DNA of 64,000 nucleotides from Lumnitzera littorea (Eukaryota > Streptophyta > Magnoliopsida > Myrtales > Combretaceae), in NCBI GenBank assembly GCA_024138015.1, contig JAMXBB010000011.1:73654189-73718188 (forward strand), in the 5' to 3' direction. A program made the position numbers and the translations under genes. Positions 10,184-22,093 of the stretch are shown one piece after another (within the stretch, counting starts at the first letter, position 1; each line of letters begins with the position of its first letter). A model generated the notes under the pieces. That model saw nothing but the letters and a program-made list of their open reading frames with translations, was not told where the DNA came from and searched no databases.

Positions 10184-11420
10184 ATGATAGACCTAAGTAT
10201 GAATGTGAGTGCTGGTGATGACAATAGAGTTGTTCACCATGGACAACAATCTCAGAGAACTCCTAGAAACACTGATAAGAGACTCGATTAGGTAGCTAAC
10301 CTCTTAATAGATCTAACTTGAGCTATTCATGCCCTGTCTTGCCAACCCACTGAGGCTGTATAAAACACTTCACAAGCTGCTCAACCTGCTAAAGGTCAGA
10401 ACCCAGTTCAAGGTAGAGGAGTTAGCGGATGAGTAAGGCGAAGAATAGACTTGAGAGAGCTTGATGAGGAGGAAGAAGAGTATTTTGAAGAGAAGCGTGT
10501 AGGAGTCCCCAAAGCATCCAACCATGTGAAGCTTCAGATTCTGAGTTTCAATGGATTTAAGAATGCTGATGAGTATCTGAATTGGGAAGAAAAGGTGGAG
10601 CGTGTGTTTGATTACTATCAATATGAGGATTATGAGAAAGTAAGGACTACTGCTGTTAAATTCTTCGGATATACCACCATGTGGTGGAAGAATTTTCAGG
10701 CTATGAGAAGGAGAGAGAGGTACCAAGAGATTAACACCTAGCCCGAGATGAAGAGAATACTCAGAAACAAATTCGTGCTGGAAACATATCTTCAAGATAC
10801 TTTCACTTGGCTTCAGGAGTTGAGACAAGAAGGCCGAACTGTTGATGATTATGATAAGATGCAAAGTGGAGGAACCATAAGTCCGAATAGTCTCAAGGTT
10901 TATTATTGGATTGAGAGGAGACATTTGAGACATTGTGAAGCTCCAACGATTTGACACAATAGATGAAGCTATTAAGATTGCCTAACGAATAGAGAGGAAA
11001 AGAAGGAGTCGAGTAACGAACAAAATGCCGACTAGCCGATCAAGTCAAATAAGTCACCGAGCTCAGTCTAGTATTGAACCGAGCAGAAGAGTTGATGCCA
11101 AAGCTAAGCTGAAAGGCGAACCTAAAGATATAGTACCGACCCGAACGTATGAGAAGGAGCAAAGGTCTAGCAAGAAGACCAACTAGATTAATTGCTTAAA
11201 GTGTCAAGGGTTCGGACATATGGTTGCTCAATGCTCGAACCGAAGGACGACAGTCATTAAAGGAGACATCTCGAAGTTAGAAGTAGAGAGTACGGATGAG
11301 GAACCCGAGAAGGAGTAAGTTCCTATCGAGAAAGAACTAATTGAAAAGGACGTGTTTCCCGAGGACTTAAACCAGTTACTCATGGTTGTTTGACGCGCTA
11401 TGAGCATGGAACCCTCACAA
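10184..11420 (+). pseudogene. Element B gag
   Basis: ATG at 10184 gives MIDLSMNVS. The capsid core (10451-10954) has VKLQILSFNGF, ADEYLNWEEKVERVFDYY and GYTTMWWKNFQ, then KIRSR-like basic stretches and a CCHC zinc knuckle at 11193-11234 (CLKCQGFGHMVAQC, complete CX2CX4HX4C). A short acidic tail follows. In-frame stops include TAG after LKRRERYQEINT-type sequence near 10740. It is the best gag reference in the window: element A lacks its core and element C has a longer linker. Confidence 0.8.
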
Positions 11421-11444
11421 GAGGAGGAGTAGAGAGAGAACTTG

Positions 11445-11835
11445 TTTCATACCACCTGCAAGGTAAATGATTGGATGTGTGCTCTCATTGTAGATAGTAA
11501 AAGTTGCACCAATGTAGCATCGGCTAATCTTGTTTCAAAACTGAAGTTGTCGACTATTGCATATCTTCGGCCGTACAAGTTGCATTAGTTGAGTAAGAAA
11601 GGAGCATTACATATCACTTTGCAAATACTGCTACTGATCGCTATAAGGAATTACTCTGGCTAGATCCTTTACGATGTGCTGCCTATGTGTACTTCCTACG
11701 TGTTGCTAGGTAGGCTATGGTTGTTTGACAGGAGAGTTATACATAACGGCTATAGGAACACGTATATGCTGAAAAGGGATGACTGGAAGATTACGCTGAA
11801 TTCGATGCCACCGAGAGAAGTTCATAGGCTATAGA
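11445..11835 (+). pseudogene. Element B aspartic protease
   Basis: The frame reads CALIVDSKSCTNVAS, NLVSKLKLSTI, LRPYKLH-stop-LS and YDVLPMCTSYVLLGR, collinear with element A 1882-2274. The active-site Asp is kept (VDS), but stops such as TAG for the Trp after YKLH disrupt the frame. Confidence 0.75.
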
Positions 11836-12109
11836 CGAAACTCACTCGCAAATTGAAGAAAGCTCCGGTAATGAGTAAAGCCAACCTCCGAGAAGCCATC
11901 AATGCTAACGAGCTGACCGTATTGTTGGTCAGGCAACTATTGGAAATAAAGGAGTAGGGTGAGCTTCTCCTAGAAATCAAGGGGTTGCTAGATGATTATG
12001 CCAACTTGTTCTTAGAGCAGTTACCTAAGGGGTTGCCCTTAACTTGAGGCATGGAGCACTGGATTGACTTAGTACTCAGCACTGCACTACTGAATAAGCT
12101 AGCTTATTG

Positions 12110-12790
12110 AATGAATCCCAAGTAGGCTTCTGAACTCCAACGTCAAGTCAATGAGTTGCTGGAGAGAGGTTATGTGAGAGAGAGTCTCAGCCCTTGTGCC
12201 ATGCCTACATTTCTAGTGCCGAAGAAGGATAGAACCTAGTAGATGTGTGTTGACAGTCGAGCTATAAATAAAATCATGATCAATACAGGTATCTAATCCC
12301 GAAGCTAGAAGACATGTTGGATAAACTGAGTAAAGCCAAGATTTTTAGCAAGATTGATCTCAAGTCTGGATACCATCAAATCCGCATAAGGTCAGGAGAC
12401 CAATGGAAGACTATATTCAAGACTTGATATGGACTTTGCGAGTGGATGGTCATGCCCTTCGGCTTGTCTAATGCCCTAAGCACTTTCATGAGACTTATGA
12501 ACCATATGCTAAGACATCTCATCGGGTAGTGTGTTGTGATGTATTTTGGCGACATCCTGGTCTACTGTGCCAACATGCCGAGTCACTGTGAACATCTCAA
12601 AGCAGTCTTGGATATCCTTTGTGCCAAGAGACTATTCAGCAACTTGAAGAAATGTTGCTTCTGCCAAGAGGAAGTGGTATTCTTGGGGTATGTAGTCAAT
12701 AAAAGAGGCTTATAAGTCAATGATGAGAAGATCAAAGCAATTGTTGAGTGGCCGACTCCTACTACTTGTGCCAATGTAAGAAGTTTCCAC
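12110..12790 (+). pseudogene. Element B reverse transcriptase
   Basis: Recognisable segments are ASELQRQVNELLERGYVRESLSPC, FLVPKKDRT, the IDLKSGYHQIR motif A and VVMYFGDILVY. The catalytic YxDD box reads YFGD (12542-12553), so the first catalytic aspartate is lost. There are several frameshifts and stops, including TAG for Trp after KKDRT. Confidence 0.8.
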
Positions 12791-13330
12791 GGACTAGCTT
12801 TGTTTTACAGAAGGTTTACTAGGAACTTTAACACCATCATCACGCCACTTAGCGAGCTAACAAAAAAGAACACTAACTTTCGAAGGGGAGAAAGGGAGGA
12901 AAGGAGCTTTACCGACATAAAAGAAAGATTGACCTCTACCCCGGTGTTAGTACTACCTGACTTTAACAAAATTTTTTAGCCGGAATGCGATGCATTGGGT
13001 GTTAGAAAAGGCACCGTCCTAATGCAAGAGGCTGACCAATTGCCTTCCATAGTGAGAAGCTTCGAGGACCATAGCTAAACTACTCCATGTATGACAAGGA
13101 AATTTTAGCAGTAATCCAAACAATGCAAGTATGGCAACATTACTTACTACCGAGAGAATTTATCATATATACTAACCATGAATCGTTGAGATACTTTCGA
13201 AGTTAGACCAAGTTGTCAAAGCGGCAAGCGAAATGGGTTGAATTCCTTGAGGAGTTTAATTTTGTGATAAAGTATAAGAAAAGAAAGAGCAACGTAGTTA
13301 TAGATGTACTTTCGAAGAAGCATGCGCTCT
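12780..13330 (+). pseudogene. Element B RT connection and RNase H
   Basis: SFHGLALFYRRFTRNFN and ITPLSELTKK mark the RT C-terminus. LTSTPVLVLPDFNKIF and CDALG mark the start of RNase H, and TNHESLRYFRS plus QAKWVEFLEEFNFVI its end (13150-13270). There are multiple frame breaks near 12980 and 13080. Confidence 0.72.
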
Positions 13331-14600
13331 TATCAGAACTTCATACCAAGCTATTTGGTTTTGTGAGTATAAAAGAACAGTACTCCGAGGATCCACATTT
13401 TGGATCAATAATTTCATGATGCATCAATGGGAGGATAATGGATGAGTATTATGTGGAGGATGGCTATCTGTTTCGAGGAAGGAGACTGTGCATGCCGACT
13501 TGTTCCTTACGGGAATTATTAATCAAGGAAGCCCACAATGCAGGGCTCTCCAGACACTTTGGAGAGAGGAGGACCAGTGAACTATTGAATGACCAATTCT
13601 TTTGGTCGAGAATGCGAAGAGATGTGTACCAAGTTGTAGAAAGCTATACAGTATACAAAAAAGGCCAAGTGCCGAACCGAACAAGAGAAAGCAATGCCCC
13701 AACCTGTTTCGACGAGGTCGTGAATTGAACTGAGTATAGAGTTTCTTCTCGGACTGCCGTAAACTGCCCGAGGCAAAGATTCTGTAATGGTCGTCGTAGA
13801 TCAGTTCAGTAAGATGACACACTTCGTGCCATGCACCAAAACTAACAACTTTTTATTATTGCTTCTCTTTTTTTACAGGAGATTGTACAGATATAAGGCG
13901 TACTAAGGAGTGTAGTCTTCGATAGGGACTCAAAGTTCTTGAGCCATTTCTGGAGGACCCTATGGTATCGACTAGGAACCAAATTACTCTTCAATATCTC
14001 ATGTCATCCCCAAACTGACAGCCAAATAGAGGTGGTTAATCGTACTTTGAGATCACTACTCCAAGCTGTAGTAGGTAAGAACTTAGCTGATTGGGACGTC
14101 TGCTTACCAGTGGTCGAATTCGCTTATAACCGAATATACATAATACCACTAATCAGACTCTCTTCAAGGTGGTCTATAGATTCAATCCCAAGTTGCCCCT
14201 CAATTACGCCTCTGTACTAGCACTTGCGCAAGAGGGGACCCTGACGCCTCAGCTAGAGCACAATCTCTTCAACACATCTACGATAAAGTCAATCAGCATA
14301 TCGAGCAAGCTACTAAAAGAATGCAAGAAAGGACCAAAGGTAAGTCAGCCAAACAATTTCAATCGGGAGACTTGGTATGATTACACCTCGACAAAGAACG
14401 GTTCCCGAACAAGAGGAAGAACAAATTATCTGCAAGATCGAAAGGGCCTTTTAGAATCCTCTAGAAAGTCAATGACAACGCCTACAAGTTGGAACTACCT
14501 AAGGGCTATGGGGTTTCTGATGCCTTTAACATTGCTAACTTCAGTCTATATCACCCTGATGGAGAACTAAGCAAACACTATTCAGATTTTATCCCAAATT
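13321..14600 (+). pseudogene. Element B integrase
   Basis: The zinc-binding region (13438-13680) keeps both His (EAHNAG, SRHFG) but has lost both Cys (TVYKKG). The catalytic core keeps the DDE triad: Asp at 13799-13801 (VVVDQFSKMTHF), Asp at 13927-13929 (FDRDSKF) and Glu at 14029-14031 (QIEVVNRTL). The C-terminal part reads YKLELPKGYG and NFSLYHPDGE. I see no convincing chromodomain. Frameshifts lie near 13690-13930 and 14160. Confidence 0.8.
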
Positions 14601-14619
14601 TAAAATAACCCAGAGAGAG

Positions 14620-15502
14620 TGATAAGAATTAAGTTACGGGACCTCTGATCCACAGCCGAGCCAGAGGACTAGAAGGGCTAGCACAACGAATCTTTATGTT
14701 CCAACTAACCCCTGCCGAAGCCGAGTACTTCCTTGCCGAGGGCCAAGGCCGATTACTTCCTTGTTGAGTCACCTTTAATGTCGTACCGTATGATCGCCCA
14801 TTATTCTATGTTATGTCTAGTTGATGATTATTCTAATGCCAAGCCAACTAATCATTTGGCACTATCCTTATCGAGAAGCCGAGAAATAGAGAATCTGGAC
14901 TGACTAGGCCATCCTTGCTCGGACAGGCCCACTTGTCCATATTTTTTATCCGCATCCCCTAATAACCTCGCCAATGCAGCATTGCCATGTGTATGGTATC
15001 GTATGGAGAATCTATAGCACCAATGATTATTTTCCTTGTATATTCATTTTTACCTTTTTGTACCATATGCATTGCTGCTTTAAGAAATGTCCTTATTGTC
15101 TTTTCCCTTTTGGGTAAGTTGCCCTAACTTACGAGTATAAATACCCTTTACTTGTAACTGTAACTTATCAAATTACCTTCAATATACTTAAGTACTTTCT
15201 TCCTTGTGTAAACACTGTTTGTTTACTCTTGGCATCACTCTTATCCTTTCCCTTAAGCAAAGTTAGGTGGCGAGTAACCTCACTGAACCAATTCGTGCAT
15301 CATATCAAATTGTATCGTGAGTTCTCGAAAGTTCCATTGGTGTGTCATATCCTCTAGAGTTGTTCGTAAGTTTTTACTTACGGTTTCATTCGTCTTTGTC
15401 ACTCTTTTCTTACCTTTCCCCATTACCCCTTTTTTAAGCTTTCTGCAAGCTTGGACCCATCCAGCGACCGGCTTTATCTATTCTTGGTCACGGTTCGCAC
15501 CA
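14620..15502 (+). repeat. 3' LTR of element B
   Basis: It begins TGATAAGAATT after a purine-rich CAGAGAGAG tract (polypurine primer) and ends CGGTTCGCACCA. It carries a TATAAATA box near 15135 and the same internal blocks as the 5' LTR. The 77-residue open frame at 15317-15550 runs over the LTR end and is spurious. Confidence 0.85.
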
Positions 15503-15560
15503 CAGGGAGTAGTAAGTGCTTTGAAGTTACCAACCCCTCCTCATTCTTGATCTTACCAAA

Positions 15561-16480
15561 TGATGTGCCTAGGAGCTTACTTATCACTAGGACTTATCGT
15601 GGTAAATTTGACTAAAATGGGTCCTCCGAAATATCGAAGAAAATTAGTAGGAAATGGTTCATATGCGAACAAGAGTAGCTGACGTGAAACTGTTTGAAGG
15701 ATATGATTCACCAATGAATACAACACGACTTGACACCTTACTTGATATGACACACAAGTTGATGTCAAGGTCTACCCTCCACTAATCTTGAATTAATCTT
15801 GAATTACTCGACAAGATTAGATAAAAGTAAATAAAAAATGGACTTGGAGAGGTTGTCTCACAAGAACAGAATATTCAATCTTAAAATGTGTAAGTTATCT
15901 CCGGCTTATAAGAGAAAGAGACTATTTATAGTAAATCCCTAAGGCAATATTACAAATAAAGAAATTATAAAAAAATATATACAAAAAGGGGATTCCTAGT
16001 ACATATGAAAAAAGGTAAAAAGGACGAAAGACAAAAATGGAAAAGTGGTACAATATCAAACGAGGTAAACAGGTGACAGTACAACATTAGTCCTATACGA
16101 ATATTATCTAAGCACAACAAGCAAGAATGATCAAGATATTGCGACAATAAAGGAGTCAGGAAGAGAGAGATAGTAGCATGCCGAGAGAAAACTACTCGGC
16201 CGGTAAGTAAGTCTCTCATCACTTGGCAAGAACCTTTCGATGTCAACAGCTAATCGAATTACTCGACACAAGGTCCTTGACAACGGAATGGTCGGCATCA
16301 TCACTACCGAAAGCATAGATCATAGTATGACAATGCGAGGAGCTTAAAGAGTTCGACCACCTTCCTTCGATATAAACTTTCTCATCATCAACAGGTTGCC
16401 GAAAGAAAATCCTTCGAGTAAGGGATTGAAGTCCTCGGAGCCGTACGCTAGTAATGGGACCACTGGTCAATAGTTCATCA
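15561..16480 (-). mobile_element. Solo LTR in element C protease
   Basis: It starts TGATGTGCCTAGG and ends AGTTCATCA, flanked by the perfect duplication CCAAA (15556-15560 and 16481-16485). Removing it joins the protease halves (PTPPHS...LNEKDG). The minus strand has a CTATAAATAG box near 15930, giving its orientation. A second copy of the same family sits at 30842-31768, with identical start and end motifs and its own duplication. Confidence 0.87.
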
Positions 16481-16779
16481 CCAAATATACTAGTTGAATG
16501 AAAAGGATGGATTTAAGTTACTGAACAAGCTAAAGTCCCAATCTCTATTGAAGATAGGTATGAGGATGAGGTGTTATGCAATGTCTTATCAATGTGTACA
16601 TCACACATACTTCTAATTCGACCGTGGCTCTTTAAATTAAGAGTACTCCACAATGGGTACCAAAATACCTATATTTTCTAGAAGGACAATAAGAAGGTCG
16701 TATTTACCCTAATGAGCCCAAGGGAAGTTCAAGAGGCATAAGCTTAAATCTTGAAATCCTATCAGAAGAAGTCCTTGGT

Positions 16780-17650
16780 GATATCTCGAGCATGCTTCTC
16801 TAAAGCAATCAAGTCTAAAGACTATGTGTACCTATTGATTAAAAGGTTGCTGGAACTAAAAAAGGATGAAGCATTACTGACTGAGGTCCAAGCACTCCTT
16901 TAAGAGTTTACTGACACATTTCTAGAAGAATTACCAAAAGAACTACCATTAATTAGAGGCAACGAGCGTTGCATAGACCTCCAATTAGAAGTAGCTTTGC
17001 CTAAACAATGTGTCTATAAGCTCAATCCTGAGTAGGCAACTAAGCTCAAGAAATAGGTTGGTGAGTTGATTGGTTATGGATATGTTAGTGAAAGCATGAG
17101 TCCATGTGCTATATCAATTGCTCTAGTTCCTAAGAAGGATGTGTCTTGGCCTATCTATATTAATAGCTAAGCTATTAAAAAAATCACTATCAAGTACCAA
17201 TATCCAATACCTCGACTAAACGATGTGTTGGACAAGCTCCATGGTGTACAGGTCTTTTCTAAGATAAAATTTAAAGAGTGGCTATCACCAGATCCATATG
17301 AGACTAGATGATGAGTAGAAGACAACCTTTAAGACAAAGATGGTCTTTACGAATGGTTAATTATGCCATTCGAACTTACAAAAGCATTGAGCACTTTTAT
17401 GTGACTAATGAACCATGTGTTAAGAGTGTTGATCAATAAGTGCATTGTAGTTTACTTCAGTGACATCCTAGTATATAGTGCTAATGTTTCCTCTATGTTG
17501 AGCATTTGAAAGACATCTTTGATATCTTCTTAGCTAAATGCTTGTTTGGCAATATGAAGAAATGTGTGTTATTTTAGAAGGAAGTAGTATTTCTTGGATG
17601 TTATGTCTAATGGTAGTATCCAAGTAGATGATGAGAAGGTAAAAGCTATT
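16780..17650 (+). pseudogene. Element C reverse transcriptase
   Basis: The frame reads KLKK-stop-VGELIGYGYVSESMSPCA, LVPKKDVSWPIY and KYQYPIPRLNDVLDKL, then degraded motif A sequence and VVYFSDILVYSAN (17453-17464 is the YFSD box, in place of YFDD). Stops and frameshifts are dense. The last segment before 17650 is VVFLGCYV-like. Confidence 0.78.
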
Positions 17651-17659
17651 CTTGATTAG

Positions 17660-18240
17660 TCGACCTTGACTTGTGTAGTGGATGTCCAAAGTTTCCATGG
17701 TCTAGCATCTTTCTACCGAAGGTTTATCCAAAACTTTAGTTCAATAGTCGCACCTTTAATTGAGTTGACCAAGAAAAACTTTAAGTTCAAACGGTTAAAG
17801 AAGGCACAGAAGAGTTTTGAGGAGATTAAGTCTAAGTTAACTTCAACCCCTATGCTTTCATTACTAAACTTCAACAAAGTTTTTAAGCTTGAATGTAATG
17901 CCTCGAGAGCAGGCATTAGTATAGTTCTCATTCAAGATCATCGACCTGTTACCTCCTTTAGTGAGAAGTTAACAAAGTAACATTGAATTTCTCAGCATAT
18001 GACAAAGAGTTCTATGCTCTTGTTTAAGCTTTCTACACCTGGCAACACTATCAACTACATTAGGAGTACATCATTTATATAGACCATAAATCCCTAAAGT
18101 ATTTACGAAGTCAACAAAAGCTCTCATGATATCATGCTAAGTGGGTAGAGTTTCTTAAAATATTCTCTTATATAATTAACTATAAGAAGGGCAACTCCAA
18201 TAGTACAATCGATGCCTTGTCATTTAGGTACATATTTATC
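17660..18240 (+). pseudogene. Element C RT connection and RNase H
   Basis: The open piece 17666-17980 reads SFHGLASFYRRFIQNFS, LIELTKKNFKF, SFEEIKSKLTSTPMLSLLNF, LECNASRAGI and TSFSEKLTK. The remainder is frameshifted: IDHKSLKYLRSQQKL and AKWVEFLKIFSY can be read near 18080-18170. Confidence 0.78.
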
Positions 18241-18279
18241 ACATCCTTATAAGCACAAATACTTGAATTCGAAACATTT

Positions 18280-19450
18280 CCAGAGCAATATGAACAGGAT
18301 GCTTACTTCAGGTCCATAGTGGCTAAGTGTAGATCCGAAAGTGTTATGGATAGGTTTTATGAACCAATGATTTCTGATGAAAGAAGGACGGGTGTGTGTG
18401 CCAAACAACTCAATACAAGAATTATTAGTTCAGGAAGCTCATGTAGGAGATCTGACTGGCCATTTTGGAGAAAAGAGGACATATGAACTATTGAAAGAGT
18501 ACTTCTATTGGCTAAGGATGACGAAGGACATTCATAAAGTATTAGGCAAGTTCAAGGTGTTCAAATGCGTAAGAGTTCAGAAGGAACCTTGTGGGGAGTA
18601 CACACCTCTACCCATGCCTAAATAGAATTAAGTATAGACTTCAGGCTTAAACTACCCAAGACATTTTAAAAACATGATTCCATCAGGGTGGTAGTTAATT
18701 GTTTAACAAGATGAGTCACTTTATCTCCTACCATAAGGCTGATTGTATTTTATTTGTTGTTAACATCTTTTTGTAGAAAATAGTTTAGCTTCATGGGTTT
18801 TTGCAAAGTATTATATCTAACTGAGATGCAAGATTTACAAGCTTCTTTTAAAGGACCTTGTAGAAAAAGCTTGGCACCAAGCTGATGTTCAACACTTCTT
18901 ATTGTCCTAAATAGATAGTCAGACTGAGGAAATCAACAGGACAATCAGAAGCCTACTTTAAGCCACTATGGGAAAGAATTTGAGTGATTGGGATTTTTGT
19001 CTTCCTATCATTGAGTTTACTTGCAATTGCTCTACCCATAGCTGGTTACAATTGCTCCACCAACAGCTTGACTAGAAGGGTCCCCTTCATGGTTGTCTAT
19101 GGGCTTAACCTAAGTTTACCCATGGATATGATCATTAGCATGACTTTGAGAGGAGAAAGTCAATAAGGGTTGCAGTATGCTGAGGAGTTTCAACGACTAC
19201 ACAAGAAGGTTATTGAATAGTTGGTGAAGACTATAGCCCGTCAGTAAGAGCAAGGTAGCAGAGGTTGGAAGAACATTGTCTATAGCACTAAAGACTTAGT
19301 TTGGATTCACTTCAGTAAGAAACGATTCTCGAGAAAAAAAGTGAACAAACTTTCTCTAAGGCATATGAGCTTGAATTGCTTAAGGGGTATGGAGTATCAT
19401 CGCCTTCAACATCGTTAGCCTAACGCTTTATGTGCTGAAAGAGGAGACTG
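18280..19450 (+). pseudogene. Element C integrase
   Basis: The zinc-binding domain (18377-18560) keeps EAHVGDLTGHFGEKRTYELL with both His, but the first Cys is Phe (KVFKCVRV). Core fragments can be seen at 18690-19060 (QTDQTEEINRTIRSL-like and LSDWDFCLP), with the C-terminal tail (YELELLKGYGV-like) near 19365-19400. Frames are badly broken. Confidence 0.72.
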
Positions 19451-20420
19451 GACAAGATTTGAGGATAGATCTTCAACACCCTTAAGGAACTGATGGACAA
19501 TCAACCTAAGAGTGCCTTTACTGAGCTTGACTCTAAGGTCTCAAGAGCTTAACTAAGTGAATGTTAACTTTGCAATTGGTCGAAGATGAGTCTCAACATC
19601 AGAACGGCTCATGGCTCAACTCACTATGAAGTCAATCTAGCTCCATGCTAATATGAGTTGATAAGGACTATATTGCTGAACTCTAAGCTTGGTCCACTTT
19701 AGCCAATCTTACTGGCACTAAAGGCCCAACCCCAAGTCCTCGTATACCGACTGGCCAAGTTATCCGCCAAGATTGCCATGCACCAACCAAGTTATTCACT
19801 GACAATCTACTTAGCGAGGTCCCCAACTCCTTACTGACCTATTTCTACTCTAGAACAAGTCAGCCCTAAGGAATCTTCTTGTTAGAACATAACACCAACA
19901 ACATCCTGAAACGTGCTTTTTTTTCTTGACATTATACTGTATTCTTCTTGTTTCATTTGTCTTATTTACCCTTTTAACTATGTAATAGGGTCTAACGTTT
20001 GTGTATTACCCTTTTTTGTAATTTCTTGCAACCTCACATTACCTAAAATATTTACTATAAATGATCCTTGCCCTTGTACAGCTAAAATCAATTATTGCAT
20101 CATATATGAATATTCTTCCCCTCATGAGTCATTTCTCCAGGTGTTTTCTACACTCTTATCTAGTTTTATTAGTAGCTACGAATCGGTAGTAAGCAGACCT
20201 TAGTCTTCTACTTATGAGTCATATGAAGTAAGAGATTAAGTTGTGTTGAGTTCTTCAATAAGTCACATCAGTGGAGCTACATCACGAAGCTACCACTTGT
20301 TGCTTGTTGTCTTCATCCTCTTTTTTTTTTTTTATATCATGAAGGACTCAGTTCCTCTTCTACGATAAGCCTTAATGATAATTCAGCTCCAAGTATACCA
20401 AATATCAATACCATGACTTT
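19451..20420 (+). repeat. Probable 3' untranslated region and 3' LTR of element C
   Basis: No coding potential follows the integrase. A TATA-like ACTATAAATG near 20052, a pyrimidine-rich stretch and a long T run near 20320-20333 are compatible with an LTR. The matching 5' LTR is off the window, so the exact ends cannot be set. Confidence 0.4.
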
Positions 20421-21826
20421 TCTATGCTTTGTTATTTTGTAGTTATGTTAGATTAAAATACTTCTTATAAGCTGTAATAATAGTAATGCTACCTTATTTT
20501 ACTTTCTAAGTCGTAATATTTTGTAACATAACACTACTCTTGTAGTTTCGTCTACACACGTGTTATCGAGTGAATTAATATATTTTTTCTTCTTCTACAT
20601 AATTATGTGTAAGTTGTATTTATAACTTATAAAACGATCCAATAAATCAATAATAAAGAATCATATTGGTTGATCCGAACAGAGGAATTTGAACTTTCCT
20701 TTCCGGTACTGGATTAGTTTAAGTATATTAAAAGAAAAAAATGGTTTAGATGATTCGAGGATCCATTACCCATGAACTAAAACCGGTGGTTTCGAGAACC
20801 AACTTAAAATCGAACTAAGCTGAGTCAATGCTAATTCTCCGATATGGGGAACCACAACATGGCGATTCTAAACCAGCTTGGAAGCCCAAGTCTAGATGCA
20901 TTGAAAGATGCAAATTGTTTTGCAGAAGACATTTTGTGAACATCTTTTTCACTTTTCCTTTTAATGTTAAAATCTTTGTAATGATCAAATATGGGAAAGT
21001 ACGGTAGTAATGGGCAGAATAAGTAGGCTAGCTGGCCAGAAACTATTTGGCACACCTGGATTTTGATATTTTAATTATTTCTAAGTCACAAATAATATTG
21101 AATATTTTAACAGAAAGTTATAGCGAAAACAATAATAACGATTACTAATAATATAAAGTACCCATGGGAGATTGACGCAATTGTTTCTTTCTTAGGCATT
21201 TAGTCAACCACCATTACAGACGGTTGTAATACTTACCACTAAATGCCACCAGCAATGCGACCCAGGAAATTGCTACAATAGTACCTCAATGGTGAAAAGG
21301 TCGGCAAACTTCTATTACAACGAGTATCAGTCTGAAGAAATAGTTAATCATGCATCTTCCTATTTCATTAAAGTTTTGACGAGGCGAGTAAGCTTTCAAA
21401 TCCCGCAAAGTCAAGTCCGACTTGATGTTTAGTGTTTACTGAAGTTTTCTCGACTGAAATCGAATCAGATTAACAAGTTGAACCACAGAATTCCAACTTA
21501 GGTTGTTTACCTTGTGCTGATAAGCTCCAGTGTTAATTTGATTTCAGACATTTCTTTAAGAAAAACCAAACTTCACTGATTTTTTAGCTTGTCGACCACA
21601 TTTTGCCAATAGAGCTAAAAAAAGAAAGGAAGAAAGAAAGCTTTGTGTGTGTTAGATAATAAAAAAGGAGAAGAAACGGAAGGAAATAGATGAAAATGGA
21701 ATAAAATATTATTTTTGATAAAGTAAATGAAAAGAGTGGGAATAAAGGGGAATGAGTGAAAATATTTCTTTTACATCTATTTCCTTTTTTTGTCACTAAT
21801 TCTAAAGATAAATGAGTTAATAATAG

Positions 21827-21869
<43 letters not shown>

Positions 21870-22093
21870 AAAATAGATGAAGGATCAATTTTTATAAAAA
21901 TTTAATACTAACTTCGTTTCTATTTTCTTTTTCTTTTTCATATCCAATCAAATAAAGAAAATGGAAACATTTTTCTCTATTCTCTTCTTTTTTTTCCTTC
22001 TCATATTTTCAAACACAAAATGAAAATAACATTTCTTTTCATTTTTACTCATTTCTTTTCCTTTCTACCTATTTCTACTCATTTTTTTTTCCT
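20421..22093. other. Intergenic AT-rich DNA with no gene seen
   Basis: I see only short chance open frames. A compound microsatellite lies at 21826-21869, and the rest is AT-rich single-copy-looking sequence. Confidence 0.5.
21826..21869. repeat. Compound (TA)n(TG)n microsatellite
   Basis: A run of about 14 TA units passes directly into about 7 TG units. Such tracts are usually length-polymorphic. Confidence 0.9.

Larger units (their letters stand above)
9131..15502 (+). mobile_element. Ty3/gypsy LTR retrotransposon B, full length but decayed
   Basis: LTRs of about 880 bp (9131-10008 and 14620-15502) flank a degraded PBS, gag, protease, RT, RNase H and integrase in Ty3/gypsy order. The flanks are CAAGG (9126-9130) and CAGGG (15503-15507), a 5-bp target duplication with one difference. 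The insertion lies in the protease of element C. The two LTRs differ visibly: in the first 115 bp or so I count roughly 20 substitutions, almost all transitions, so the insertion is not recent. No domain is free of stops or active-site loss, apart from the integrase catalytic triad. Confidence 0.87.
9095..16740 (+). pseudogene. Element C protease, split by element B and a solo LTR
   Basis: The first part ends GSCTNVVTQ just before 9131. After element B it continues SALKLPTPPHS (to about 15560). After the second insert it resumes as LNEKDGFKLL (about 16491) and EDEVLCNVLSMCTSHILLIRPWLFK. This is the gypsy aspartic-protease order with two insertions, each bounded by a target-site duplication. 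Frames are broken. Confidence 0.72.
7147..20420 (+). mobile_element. Ty3/gypsy LTR retrotransposon C, oldest host of the nested stack
   Basis: Plus-strand gag, protease, RT, RNase H and integrase appear in order, but broken by insertions: element A upstream of 7147 (splitting gag), a solo LTR at 7744-8489, element B at 9131-15502 (splitting the protease), and a solo LTR at 15561-16480. Removing the inserts rejoins recognisable gag and protease sequence. The element differs in sequence from A and B and carries many more stops and frameshifts. The 5' end lies left of the window. The 3' boundary at about 20420 is approximate. Confidence 0.8.

Noticed and set aside
10370..10957. 195-residue minus-strand open frame
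   Set aside because: It is antisense to the gag capsid core of element B, and the plus strand carries the conserved motifs.
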